This document shows positions 43,997 through 51,109 of a stretch of 64,000 nt of DNA, in pieces (position 1 is the first letter of the stretch; each line of letters begins with the position of its first letter). Origin of the DNA: Nocardioides xinjiangensis (lineage in GTDB: Bacteria; Actinomycetota; Actinomycetes; Propionibacteriales; Nocardioidaceae); the NCBI RefSeq assembly GCF_017916455.1, contig NZ_JAFMSY010000002.1, positions 466,429-530,428 of the forward strand, in the 5' to 3' direction. A program made the translations under genes and the position numbers. The notes beneath the pieces were generated by a model. It was given only the letters and a program-made list of their open reading frames with translations, made no database searches and had not been told where the DNA came from.

Positions 43997-44023
43997 CTAA
44001 GAAGCTTCTCATTCGCCTCTCAC
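43997..44023 (+). promoter_or_regulatory. Three phased repeats upstream of Asp-rich protein gene
   Basis: CTAAG (43997), CTCAT (44008) and CTCAC (44019) follow one another at exactly 11 bp. CACGAT (44032-44037) is a plausible -10, so the repeats cover the -35 region, as expected for activation by an OmpR-type regulator. The same CTCAC element, also with 11-bp steps, precedes the other Asp-rich gene at 47936. Confidence 0.55.
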
Positions 44024-44057
44024 GCGGTCGCCACGATGCTCGACGACCCTGCCGCCC

Positions 44058-44456
44058 ATGGGTCCGGTGTCCAAGGTGCTCCTGCTCCTGGCGGTCGTGG
44101 TGCCGGTGACGGCGTACGTCGCCGGCTCCCTCGCGTCCCCCGGTCCGCCCGCGCCGGCCGACCACAGCCCGGTCATCCTCCAGGACCGCCCGGGCGGGTC
44201 CCCCACCACGCCGGCTCCCGAGGCGCCCACGACGACACCCCGGCCGCCCACGTCGAGCCCGTCCGACGGCGAGGGGCGGTCCGGCCGCGGGGAGCGCGAC
44301 GACGGCGACGGGGAGCGCGAGCGCGACGGCGGCAAGGCCCGGGTGGTCACGCCCCAGCCGACGCCGGTCGGGGAGGATGACGAGGACGAGTGGGACGACG
44401 ACGGGCCTGACGATGACGAGACCGACGACGATCGGGACGACGACGGGGACGACTGA
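44058..44456 (+). CDS. Membrane-anchored protein with Asp-rich tail
   Basis: A 132-residue protein with one N-terminal helix (VSKVLLLLAVVVPVTAYVAG), a Pro/Thr-rich stalk, and a tail in which most of the last 30 residues are Asp or Glu (DDDETDDDRDDDGDD at the end). It should project outside the membrane as a flexible polyanion able to bind divalent cations or cationic peptides. No family known. Its 3' end overlaps the histidine kinase start, so the two are translationally linked. Position and design mirror the 130-residue Asp-rich protein at 47544-47936. Confidence 0.7.
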   Translation: MGPVSKVLLLLAVVVPVTAYVAGSLASPGPPAPADHSPVILQDRPGGSPTTPAPEAPTTTPRPPTSSPSDGEGRSGRGERDDGDGERERDGGKARVVTPQPTPVGEDDEDEWDDDGPDDDETDDDRDDDGDD

Positions 44457-45867
44457 CGGTGCCCGCCGCCGCTTCGCCCGCGTCTCGGTCCGCACGCGGA
44501 TCACGGTCGTCATCGCCGTCCTCACCGCTGCTGCCATGACCGGCGCCGGACTGCTCGTGTACGCCCTCGAGTCCGCCCGCATCGAACGGGCCGTGAACGC
44601 GCAGATCGACCAGGAGATCAACGAGTTCCGCAGGCTGAGCATCGACCCGCTGACCGGCGAGCCGTTCGACGACGTCGGCCGCGTGCTCAACGTGTTCCTC
44701 ACCCGCAACGTGCCCGACGACGACGAGATGCTCGTGGGCTACGTGCGCGGCGAGATCCCCGAGCGCACGGTCAACCGCTACGGCCAGGAGGTCCTCGACG
44801 AGCCGGCCTACCAGGACGCCCTGGCCGACCTCGCCGAGGTGGGGGGCACGCGGGTCATCGAGTCGCCCACCTTCGGCGAGACGTGGGTGACCGTCGTCCC
44901 GGTGACCAACACCCAGGGCGAGGGGGCGTTGGTCATCGTCAACTTCCTCCGCGACGAGCACGAGGAGCTCGTGCGGACCCTGCGCACCTACACCCTCATC
45001 GCGCTGCTGTCCCTCGGCCTCATCACCACGATCGCCGGGTTCCAGTCCGGCCGGCTGCTGGCGCCGTTGCGCACCCTCGAGGAGACGGCGCGCGAGATCA
45101 CCGCCACCGACCTCTCGCGGCGCATCCCCGAGCGGGGCAACGACGACATCACAGCCCTGACCCGCACCATCAACGGGATGCTCGAGCGGCTCGACGCCGG
45201 GTTCGCCGCCCAGCGGCAGTTCCTCGACGACGCGGGGCACGAGCTCAAGACCCCGCTCACGGTGCTCCGCGGCCACCTCGAGCTGCTGGACCACGGCGAC
45301 GCCGAGGAGCTCGCGCAGACCCGCGACCTGCTGCTCGACGAGACCGACCGCATGTCCCGGCTGGTCGGCGACCTGATGCTGCTCGCCAAGAGCCGCCGCC
45401 CCGACTTCCTCGTCCTCGGCGAGGTCGAGCTGACGCCGTTGACCCAGTCCGTGCTCGCGAAGGCCACGGCGCTCGGGGACCGCCGCTGGCGGCTGGACGC
45501 CATGGCGAGGGGACGCGCCGTGCTCGACGAGCAGCGCGTCACCCAGGCCCTGCTGCAGCTGGCCGACAACGCGGTGAAGCACACCGACCCGGGGGCCGAG
45601 ATCGGCATCGGCTCCGCGGTGCAGGACGGGACCGTGCGCCTGTGGGTGCGCGACACCGGTGACGGCATCCCGCCGGAGGACCGCGACGCCGTGCTGGAGC
45701 GCTTCGGCCGCAGCCACGTGCGCGCCGGCGACGACGGCTTCGGGCTCGGCCTGAGCATCGTGTCCGCCATCGCCGAGGCGCACGGCGGCGACGTGCGCAT
45801 CCGGGACGGCGAGCCGCGCGGCGCGCTCGTCGAGATCAGCCTGCCCCAGCGGACCATGACGCGATGA
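44413..45867 (+). CDS. Sensor histidine kinase (system 2)
   Basis: About 484 residues: two transmembrane helices (RITVVIAVLTAAAMTGAGLL and TYTLIALLSLGLITTIAGF) enclosing an extracytoplasmic domain of about 140 residues rich in acidic patches (NVPDDDEMLVG), then HAMP, HisKA (FLDDAGHELKTPLTVLRGHL) and ATPase motifs LQLADNAVKHT, RDTGDGIP and FGLGLSIVSAIAE. The start is uncertain: the ATG at 44413 lies inside the Asp-codon tract of the preceding gene, giving a Thr-rich leader; no nearer ATG/GTG exists. The response regulator gene starts 40 nt after the stop. Confidence 0.88.
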   Translation: MTRPTTIGTTTGTTDGARRRFARVSVRTRITVVIAVLTAAAMTGAGLLVYALESARIERAVNAQIDQEINEFRRLSIDPLTGEPFDDVGRVLNVFLTRNVPDDDEMLVGYVRGEIPERTVNRYGQEVLDEPAYQDALADLAEVGGTRVIESPTFGETWVTVVPVTNTQGEGALVIVNFLRDEHEELVRTLRTYTLIALLSLGLITTIAGFQSGRLLAPLRTLEETAREITATDLSRRIPERGNDDITALTRTINGMLERLDAGFAAQRQFLDDAGHELKTPLTVLRGHLELLDHGDAEELAQTRDLLLDETDRMSRLVGDLMLLAKSRRPDFLVLGEVELTPLTQSVLAKATALGDRRWRLDAMARGRAVLDEQRVTQALLQLADNAVKHTDPGAEIGIGSAVQDGTVRLWVRDTGDGIPPEDRDAVLERFGRSHVRAGDDGFGLGLSIVSAIAEAHGGDVRIRDGEPRGALVEISLPQRTMTR

Positions 45868-45907
45868 CCACATCAAGTGGACGCATCCGGCGAGGAGAGG
45901 AGACGAC

Positions 45908-46582
45908 GTGGCCCAGATCCTGATCGTGGAGGACGAGGAGCGAATTGCCTCCTTCGTGGCCAAGGGCCTGCGCGCCGAGGGCCACCAGCCCACGATCGCC
46001 GGCGACGGGCCGCGCGGGCTCGACGAGGCGATGTCGGGCCGCTTCGACCTCATGGTGCTCGACATCGGGCTGCCCGGCATGGACGGCTTCGAGGTCCTCG
46101 ACCAGCTCCGCTCCCAGGGCAGCCGCATGCCGGTCATCGTGCTGACCGCCCGCGACTCCGTCACCGACACCGTGACGGCCCTCGACAGCGGCGCCGACGA
46201 CTACATGGCCAAGCCGTTCCGCTTCGCCGAGCTGATGGCCCGGATCCGGCTGCGGCTGCGGGCGCTCGCCCCGCCGGACGCGCCGGCGGGCGGCGGGGAC
46301 GACCTCGTCGTCGGCGGCCTGCGCCTGGACCGGCGCACGCGGCGCATCTCGGGGCCGCGGGGCGAGTCCGAGCTCTCCGCCCGCGAGTTCGCCCTGGCGG
46401 AGATCTTCCTGCTCAACCCGGGCCAGGTGCTGACCCGGGAGCAGCTGCTCGACCTGGTGTGGGGCTACGACTTCGACCCGGGATCGAACGTCGTCGACGT
46501 GTACGTCGGCTACCTGCGCAAGAAGCTCGGCGCCGGCGCGATCGCGACGGTGCGGGGCGTCGGCTACCGGCTGGACGCCTGA
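45908..46582 (+). CDS. OmpR-family response regulator (system 2)
   Basis: 224 residues: a receiver domain with IVEDEE at 6-11, phospho-Asp in LMVLDIGLPGMDG near 52, VIVLTAR and DYMAKPF (Lys near 102), followed by a winged helix (SELSAREFALAEIFLLNPG; VVDVYVGYLRKKLG; VRGVGYRLDA). GTG start with GAGGAGAGGAGAC upstream. Candidate targets are the two Asp-rich protein genes, whose upstream regions share phased CTCAC repeats. Confidence 0.92.
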   Translation: MAQILIVEDEERIASFVAKGLRAEGHQPTIAGDGPRGLDEAMSGRFDLMVLDIGLPGMDGFEVLDQLRSQGSRMPVIVLTARDSVTDTVTALDSGADDYMAKPFRFAELMARIRLRLRALAPPDAPAGGGDDLVVGGLRLDRRTRRISGPRGESELSAREFALAEIFLLNPGQVLTREQLLDLVWGYDFDPGSNVVDVYVGYLRKKLGAGAIATVRGVGYRLDA

Positions 46583-46612
46583 CCGGGCGGTCCGAGCGTC
46601 CGACCGCGAGCG

Positions 46613-47503
46613 CTACCCGCGGATCCTGAAGCCGGCCAGCGAGCCGCGCGGGAGCCCGGCCAGGACGGGCTCCAGGGCCTCGGCGACCTCGTGCGGCAGC
46701 GGCCGGTCGTCGGGGTCCGGGCGCAGGCAGCCGTGGACGACCTCGGCGACCACGGCGGGCACGTCGTCGGGCAGCGCGGCGGGCGCGGCGACCAGCTGCG
46801 GGAAGCGGTCGCGTACGTCGTGCGCGTCGGGGTCGCCGTGCTGGAAGGGCCGCCGTCCGGCGACCGCGTGGAACAGCGTCGCGCCCAGCCCCCAGACGTC
46901 GGAGGCGAAAGACGGCACGCGCTCCCCCGGCCCGGTCGGGTCGCACTGCTCGGGCGCCATGTAGGCGTCGGTCCCGATGGGGTGGCGCAACCGGCGGGCG
47001 TCCTCCTCCGGGCGTGCCACGGAGAGGTCGATCAGTCGTGCGGGCGCGCCCATGATGACGTTGCTCGGCTTGATGTCGAGGTGGGTCCAGCCGATGTGGC
47101 GCAGGTAGTGCAGCGCCGCCGCGACGTCGATCGCGAGGGGCAGGTACTGCTGCTCCTGCAGGCGGCCGTAACGACGGATCAGGCTCGACAGGCGCGGCCC
47201 GTCGATGTGCTCGAGGACCACGTGCGGCCGGTCGCCGTCATGGCCGTCGCGCAGACCGCGGACGACCACGGGGTGGTTCACGGTGGCGAGGGCGAGGACC
47301 TCCCGGCGCAGGCCGCGCCGGGAGGACTCGTCCTCCACCTGCGAGGGACGCAGGACCTTGACGACGACCGGCGACCAGGTGACCTCGTCGAAGCACAGCC
47401 AGGCCTCGTAGGCCGCTCCCCCGCCGAGTCGGCGCAGGGCGCTCAGCCCGGGCGCCAGGAGCTCACCCTCGGCGAGGTCCCAGCCGTCGTCCCGCTTGCC
47501 CAT
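46613..47503 (-). CDS. Small Ser/Thr protein kinase
   Basis: A 296-residue soluble kinase with no transmembrane or sensor domain. The glycine loop is LGGGAAYEAWL near 26, the ATP Lys lies in VVVKVLRPS near 48, the catalytic loop is HLDIKPSNV near 142 (Leu replaces Arg of HRD), the metal loop is LIDLSVARP (DLS for DFG) and GTDAYMAPEQC near 176 is the P+1 region. All catalytic Asp/Asn/Lys residues are kept, so it should be active although unusual. GGGAGGGACACCGAC precedes the ATG. It converges on the response regulator gene and starts 40 bp downstream of the Asp-rich protein gene. Confidence 0.83.
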   Translation of the reverse strand: MGKRDDGWDLAEGELLAPGLSALRRLGGGAAYEAWLCFDEVTWSPVVVKVLRPSQVEDESSRRGLRREVLALATVNHPVVVRGLRDGHDGDRPHVVLEHIDGPRLSSLIRRYGRLQEQQYLPLAIDVAAALHYLRHIGWTHLDIKPSNVIMGAPARLIDLSVARPEEDARRLRHPIGTDAYMAPEQCDPTGPGERVPSFASDVWGLGATLFHAVAGRRPFQHGDPDAHDVRDRFPQLVAAPAALPDDVPAVVAEVVHGCLRPDPDDRPLPHEVAEALEPVLAGLPRGSLAGFRIRG

Positions 47504-47543
47504 GTCGGTGTCCCTCCCGCTCCGCGTCCCTGCCGGTCCGCGC

Positions 47544-47936
47544 TCAGCGACGCGTGTCGTTGCGGCTGCGGTCGTTGGTGGCGTTGGCCGTCTTGTCACG
47601 GGTCTTGTCGCCGCCGTCGCGCGTCCAGTCGCGAGTCCTGTCGCCGCGGCTGTTGTCGCGGTCGCGGCTGACCGCGCTGACCCTGCTGTTGGTCGAGTCG
47701 TTCGTGTCGCGGCTCTGACCGGTGTACGACGGGCTGTTGGTCCGCGTGTCGTCGTCGTCGTCGTCGAAGGTGTCGTCATCGTCGTCGTCGGAGACCAGCA
47801 CCAGCGAGGGCGCGTCGTCCTCGCGCTTGGTGGCCTCGTCGGGCGTCGAGGAGACGACCGGGGATGACATGGCGACGACGCCGAAGGCGGTGAGGCCGGC
47901 GACGCCGAGCAGCAGGGTGGGAAGGATCTTCCGCAT
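47544..47936 (-). CDS. Exported or anchored protein with Asp runs and a charged repeat tail
   Basis: A 130-residue protein. Residues 1-30 form a signal or anchor (ILPTLLLGVAGLTAFGVVAM). Residues 49-63 hold two runs of six Asp (DDDDDDTFDDDDDD). The remaining 65 residues are almost only Arg, Asp, Thr, Asn, Ser and Lys (RDRDNSRGDRTRDWTRDGGD). It is certainly disordered and looks like a zwitterionic tether. GAGAGGAACCACC precedes the ATG. Three GTGAG/CTCAC elements at 11-bp steps lie 60-86 bp upstream. It is the counterpart of the Asp-rich protein at 44058. Confidence 0.7.
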   Translation of the reverse strand: MRKILPTLLLGVAGLTAFGVVAMSSPVVSSTPDEATKREDDAPSLVLVSDDDDDDTFDDDDDDTRTNSPSYTGQSRDTNDSTNSRVSAVSRDRDNSRGDRTRDWTRDGGDKTRDKTANATNDRSRNDTRR

Positions 47937-47995
47937 GGTGGTTCCTCTCGTCGGGGGCCGTGCGGCCCGGTTGAGAGGGACTCTGCCGACGTGGC

Positions 47996-48022
47996 GTGAG
48001 CCGACCGTGAGGCCTCCGTGAG
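47996..48022 (-). promoter_or_regulatory. Three phased GTGAG repeats upstream of Asp-rich protein gene
   Basis: GTGAG begins at 47996, 48007 and 48018, a perfect 11-bp period; the last copy runs into the 14-bp palindrome TGAGAGGCCTCTCA (48019-48032). Read on the strand of the gene they are CTCAC repeats in the same orientation as those before the other Asp-rich gene. Probable binding site of response regulator 2. Confidence 0.6.
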
Positions 48023-48052
48023 AGGCCTCTCATGGAGCTGCAAGGAGCGCGG

Positions 48053-48124
48053 TGCGTCGGGACGGTTTCGAACCGCCGACCGCTCGGGTGTAAACCGAGT
48101 GCTCTACCGCTGAGCTACCGACGC
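48053..48124 (-). tRNA. tRNA-Val (anticodon TAC)
   Basis: A complete cloverleaf: acceptor GCGTCGG / CCGACGC, D arm with GTAGCTCAGCGGTAGAGC, anticodon arm CTCGG-TTTACAC-CCGAG giving anticodon TAC, and T arm with GGTTCGAAACC. The discriminator is A; CC follows but the terminal A of CCA is not encoded. TAGTCT (48134-48139 on this strand) is a suitable -10 just upstream. Confidence 0.95.
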
Positions 48125-48212
48125 GCGCGGCACAGACTACGGGAACACCCGCGTCGTGCGGACCGGGGCGGCCACCGCCACTGCCGGGCAGGGCGACCCG
48201 TGGGAGGAATGA

Positions 48213-48250
48213 GTTGAGCCGCTGGCGTCTCGGGTCACCAGCGGCTCAAC
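48213..48250 (-). terminator. Strong hairpin after the ahpE operon
   Basis: GTTGAGCCGCTGG (48213-48225) pairs perfectly with CCAGCGGCTCAAC (48238-48250), a 13-bp stem with a 12-nt loop. It stands between the 3' end of ahpE and the tRNA-Val on the same strand and should stop read-through into the tRNA. The rest of this 189-bp gap holds only the tRNA promoter. Confidence 0.7.
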
Positions 48251-48313
48251 AAGAAGAAGATTACACCACCGCGCAACGGCGTCCGGAGAATCCGGAAATT
48301 GCCGCTTTCCGGT

Positions 48314-48799
48314 CTAGACCAGGTGCGACTCGAGGGCCGCGTGCAGCTGGCGCAGGTGCTCGTCCAGGTCGCGTCCGTCGGGGTTGGCGTTGTGCACGGC
48401 CCAGCGCAGCCGGCCCTCGCGGTCGACGACGTACGACGACCGCCGCGCAGCGCCCTTCGTCGTGTCGAACACCTCGTAGGCCTGCGAGACGGCGCCGTGC
48501 GGCCACCAGTCCGAGAGCAGGGGGAAGTTCAGGCCCTCGGTCTCGGCGAAGCTGCGCAGCGAGTAGACCGAGTCGCACGACACGGCCAGCACCTCGGAGT
48601 CGAAGGTGAGGAACTCGTCGAGCCGGTCGCGCACGCCCGAGAGCTCACCGGTGCACACGCCGGTGAAGGCGAACGGGAAGAACATCAGCACGACCGCCTT
48701 GCGCCCGCGGAAGTCGCCCAGCCGCACGTCCTGCCCGAACTGGTCGCGGAGCGCGAAGTCCGGCGCCTCGTCGCCGATGCGCAGTCCGTTGCCCGTCAC
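48314..48799 (-). CDS. ahpE: Peroxiredoxin, AhpE type
   Basis: A 161-residue thiol peroxidase. GDEAPDFALRDQFGQDVRLG at the start and FFPFAFTGVCTGELSGVRDR near 42-61 contain the peroxidatic Cys and its Thr; there is no clear resolving Cys, as in mycobacterial AhpE, a 1-Cys enzyme reduced by mycoredoxin or mycothiol. The C-terminal Arg is in the RWAVHN region. The GTG overlaps the stop of the acyl-CoA ligase gene by 4 nt; GAGGAAACATC precedes it. Last gene of a three-gene operon. Confidence 0.9.
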   Translation of the reverse strand: MTGNGLRIGDEAPDFALRDQFGQDVRLGDFRGRKAVVLMFFPFAFTGVCTGELSGVRDRLDEFLTFDSEVLAVSCDSVYSLRSFAETEGLNFPLLSDWWPHGAVSQAYEVFDTTKGAARRSSYVVDREGRLRWAVHNANPDGRDLDEHLRQLHAALESHLV

Positions 48800-50481
48800 G
48801 ATGTTTCCTCGCCGTCGCTGTCGTCTCGTGCCCGGCCGTGCGACCGGTCCTCCCACTCGGCGAGCTCCCGCTTGAGGACCTTGCCGGTGGCGTTGCGCGG
48901 CAGCTCGTCGAGGAAGACGACCTCGCGCGGCACCTTGAACCTCGCCAGGTTGGCCCTGACGTGCTCGCGCAGCTCGTCCTCGGACACGCTGCCGCTGCGC
49001 ACCACGAAGGCGCGCAGGCGCTGACCATAGTCGTCGTCGTCCACGCCGACCGCAGCGACCTCCTCGACGTGCGGGTGCGCGACCAGGCAGTCCTCGACCT
49101 CCTGCGGGAAGACGTTCTCGCCGCCCGAGACGATCATGTCGTCGTCGCGCCCGGCGACGTGCAGGCGACCGGTGTCGTCGAACCAGCCGATGTCGCCCGA
49201 CGACATCAGCCCGTCCACGACCTCCTTGGACCCCCCGCTGGTGTAGCCCTCGAACAGGAGGCCGTTGCCGACGAAGATCCGCCCGGTCTCCCCCGCGGGG
49301 ACCTCACGACCGGCCTCGTCGAGGACCTTCACGACGGTCCCGTGCGGCGGCCTGCCGGCGGACGTCGGGTCGACGCGCAGGTCCTCCGGCGTCGCGATGG
49401 AGGCGTAGGCCACCTCGGTCGAGCCGTAGATGTTGTAGAGGTTGTCGCCGAAGCGGTCCATCCACTCCTGCGCCAGCGTCGCCGGCAGCGCCGAGCCCGA
49501 GGACGCCACGACCCGGACGCGCGAGAGGTCGGTCGCGGCCAGCTCGTCGGGACCCAGCGCCAGGATCCGCTGCAGCATCACCGGGATGACGACCATCGAC
49601 TGGCACCGCTCGTCCTGCACGGTGCGCAGCGCGGCGGCGGGGTCGAAGCTGCGGCGCAGCACCACCGTCGAGCCGAGCAGCATCGCCAGGGCGAGGTGCG
49701 CGAACCCCCACGTGTGGAACAGCGGCGCCGCGATGTGCGTGCGCCACCCGGCCCGCAGGGGCATCCGGGACAGCAGCGAGACGGCCGCGTCGATGCCGGC
49801 CTCGTTGCGCGGCGCCCCCTTGGGCGTGCCGGTCGTGCCGGAGGTGAGGATGACGATCCGGGAGTGGCGCCGCGGCGGCGCCAGGTCGCCCTCGTCGTAC
49901 GCCGTCACCAGCTGGTCGAGGGTCTCGGTGCCGCCGTCGCCCGAGCCGGCCCCACCGTCGGTCCAGGCCAGCAGCCGGCGCTCGACGTCGGCGCCCGCGA
50001 GCAGGCCGGTGAACTCCTCGTCGTGGATCACCATGCTCGGCGCCTCGCGCTCGAGCACGTCGACCAGCTGGGGCCCGGCGAACGCGGTGTTGAGGTAGAG
50101 GATGTCGGCGCCGAGCCGCGCGACCGCGATCGAGGCGTCGATGAAGCCGCGGTGGTTGCGGCACATCACCGCGACCGAGTCACCCTCCGCGACGCCGCGC
50201 TCGGCGAGCGCGCGTGCCAGCGAGTTCGCGCGGCGGTGCAGCTCGCCCCACGTCAGCTCGCCGAGCTCGTCGACGACGCCCACCCGGTGGGGCGCGCGGG
50301 CCGCGAGCGTCGCGAAGCCGCCCGCCGGTCCGGTGCCCCAGCGCAGCACCGTGCGGCCCACGTCGAACAGGGTGCGGGGGCCGTAGGGCCGGATCACGCC
50401 CGCGCGGCCGAGGACGCGGAGGGTCGTGGCGGCGCCGGACGCCCGCGCCCCGAGGGTCGACCGGACGCCGCGAGGGCTCAC
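48796..50481 (-). CDS. Acyl-CoA synthetase (FadD-type)
   Basis: A 561-residue AMP-forming ligase: P-loop IVILTSGTTGTPKGAPRNEA near 209, NIYGSTEVAYAS near 345, DGLMSSGDIGWFDDTGRLHV near 426, DDMIVSGGENVFPQEVED near 450 and catalytic Lys in LPRNATGKVLKRE near the end. An N-terminal amphipathic lead (TLRVLGRAGVIRPYGPRTLF) is typical of membrane-associated FadD proteins. It overlaps both its neighbours by 4 nt, so translation is coupled with DUF3052 and ahpE. In Mycobacterium this position has no such gene. Confidence 0.88.
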   Translation of the reverse strand: MSPRGVRSTLGARASGAATTLRVLGRAGVIRPYGPRTLFDVGRTVLRWGTGPAGGFATLAARAPHRVGVVDELGELTWGELHRRANSLARALAERGVAEGDSVAVMCRNHRGFIDASIAVARLGADILYLNTAFAGPQLVDVLEREAPSMVIHDEEFTGLLAGADVERRLLAWTDGGAGSGDGGTETLDQLVTAYDEGDLAPPRRHSRIVILTSGTTGTPKGAPRNEAGIDAAVSLLSRMPLRAGWRTHIAAPLFHTWGFAHLALAMLLGSTVVLRRSFDPAAALRTVQDERCQSMVVIPVMLQRILALGPDELAATDLSRVRVVASSGSALPATLAQEWMDRFGDNLYNIYGSTEVAYASIATPEDLRVDPTSAGRPPHGTVVKVLDEAGREVPAGETGRIFVGNGLLFEGYTSGGSKEVVDGLMSSGDIGWFDDTGRLHVAGRDDDMIVSGGENVFPQEVEDCLVAHPHVEEVAAVGVDDDDYGQRLRAFVVRSGSVSEDELREHVRANLARFKVPREVVFLDELPRNATGKVLKRELAEWEDRSHGRARDDSDGEETS

Positions 50482-50906
50482 GCGGGAGTCTTCGGGGCGA
50501 CCAGGCGGGTGGCCTGCCAGTCCTTGCTCACCGCCGCCGTGGTCGTCTGCGAGAGCCCGGCGATCGGCGCGGCCTCGGCGATGTCGGCCGGGTCGACCGT
50601 GCCCGGCCGGCCCACCTTGGGCGTCAGCAGCCAGATCGAGCCGCCGCCCACGAGGTCGGTCAGCGCGTCGACGAGACCGTCGACGAGGTCACCGTCGTCG
50701 TCGCGCCACCACAGCACGACGGCGTCGACCACGTTGCCGTAGTCGCCGTCGACCATGTCGGCGTCGATGCGGTCCTCGATCGCGACGCGGAGCTCGTCGT
50801 CGGTGTCGTTGTCCCAGCCGAGTTCCTGGACGACCATGCCGGGCTTGAGCCCGAGCCGGTCCCCCACGCCTGTCACCGGGGCGGAGTCGCCCACCGTCGA
50901 GCTCAC
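50478..50906 (-). CDS. DUF3052 family protein
   Basis: A 142-residue acidic protein with VGDRLGLKPGMVVQELGWDN near 14-33 and DAVVLWWRDDDGDLVDGLVD near 60-79, typical of DUF3052; homologues are encoded between ahpE and aceE in actinobacteria. Function unknown, perhaps a regulator of acyl metabolism. GTG start with TTGGAGGCACTGC upstream. Divergent from aceE; the 203-bp gap holds the aceE promoter and a palindrome. Confidence 0.85.
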   Translation of the reverse strand: MSSTVGDSAPVTGVGDRLGLKPGMVVQELGWDNDTDDELRVAIEDRIDADMVDGDYGNVVDAVVLWWRDDDGDLVDGLVDALTDLVGGGSIWLLTPKVGRPGTVDPADIAEAAPIAGLSQTTTAAVSKDWQATRLVAPKTPA

Positions 50907-51059
50907 GCAGTGCCTCCAATGTCCGGGTACGCCTGCCGGGTGTCCCGGTCAGGCATGGTGCGCACAGTCCACAGGAACAACCGCAGGCGCCGCAACCCCG
51001 TCCGCCTCCGCTCCCGACGTGTGGGCGCCCCGCCGTGCGCGGGGGCACGCTGCATGGGA

Positions 51060-51073
51060 CTACCCGTGGGTAG
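51060..51073. promoter_or_regulatory. 14-bp palindrome upstream of aceE
   Basis: CTACCCGTGGGTAG is a perfect palindrome 25 bp upstream of the -10 of aceE (CACGAT, 51098-51103), where the -35 would be. It resembles the GTGGGATCCCAC palindrome upstream of fasR only in its GTGGG half, so the same regulator is possible but not shown. Confidence 0.5.
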
Positions 51074-51109
51074 ATTTCGTGGCGGGAGGACGCGTGACAC
51101 GATGAGCGT

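Noticed and set aside
46613..47503. Pseudokinase
   Set aside because: Despite HLD and DLS variants, the Lys, catalytic Asp, Asn and metal-binding Asp are all present, so activity is expected.
48213..48250. tRNA-associated attachment site with an integrated element
   Set aside because: The palindrome near tRNA-Val is a simple 13-bp hairpin; there is no integrase and no second copy of the tRNA 3' end in the window.
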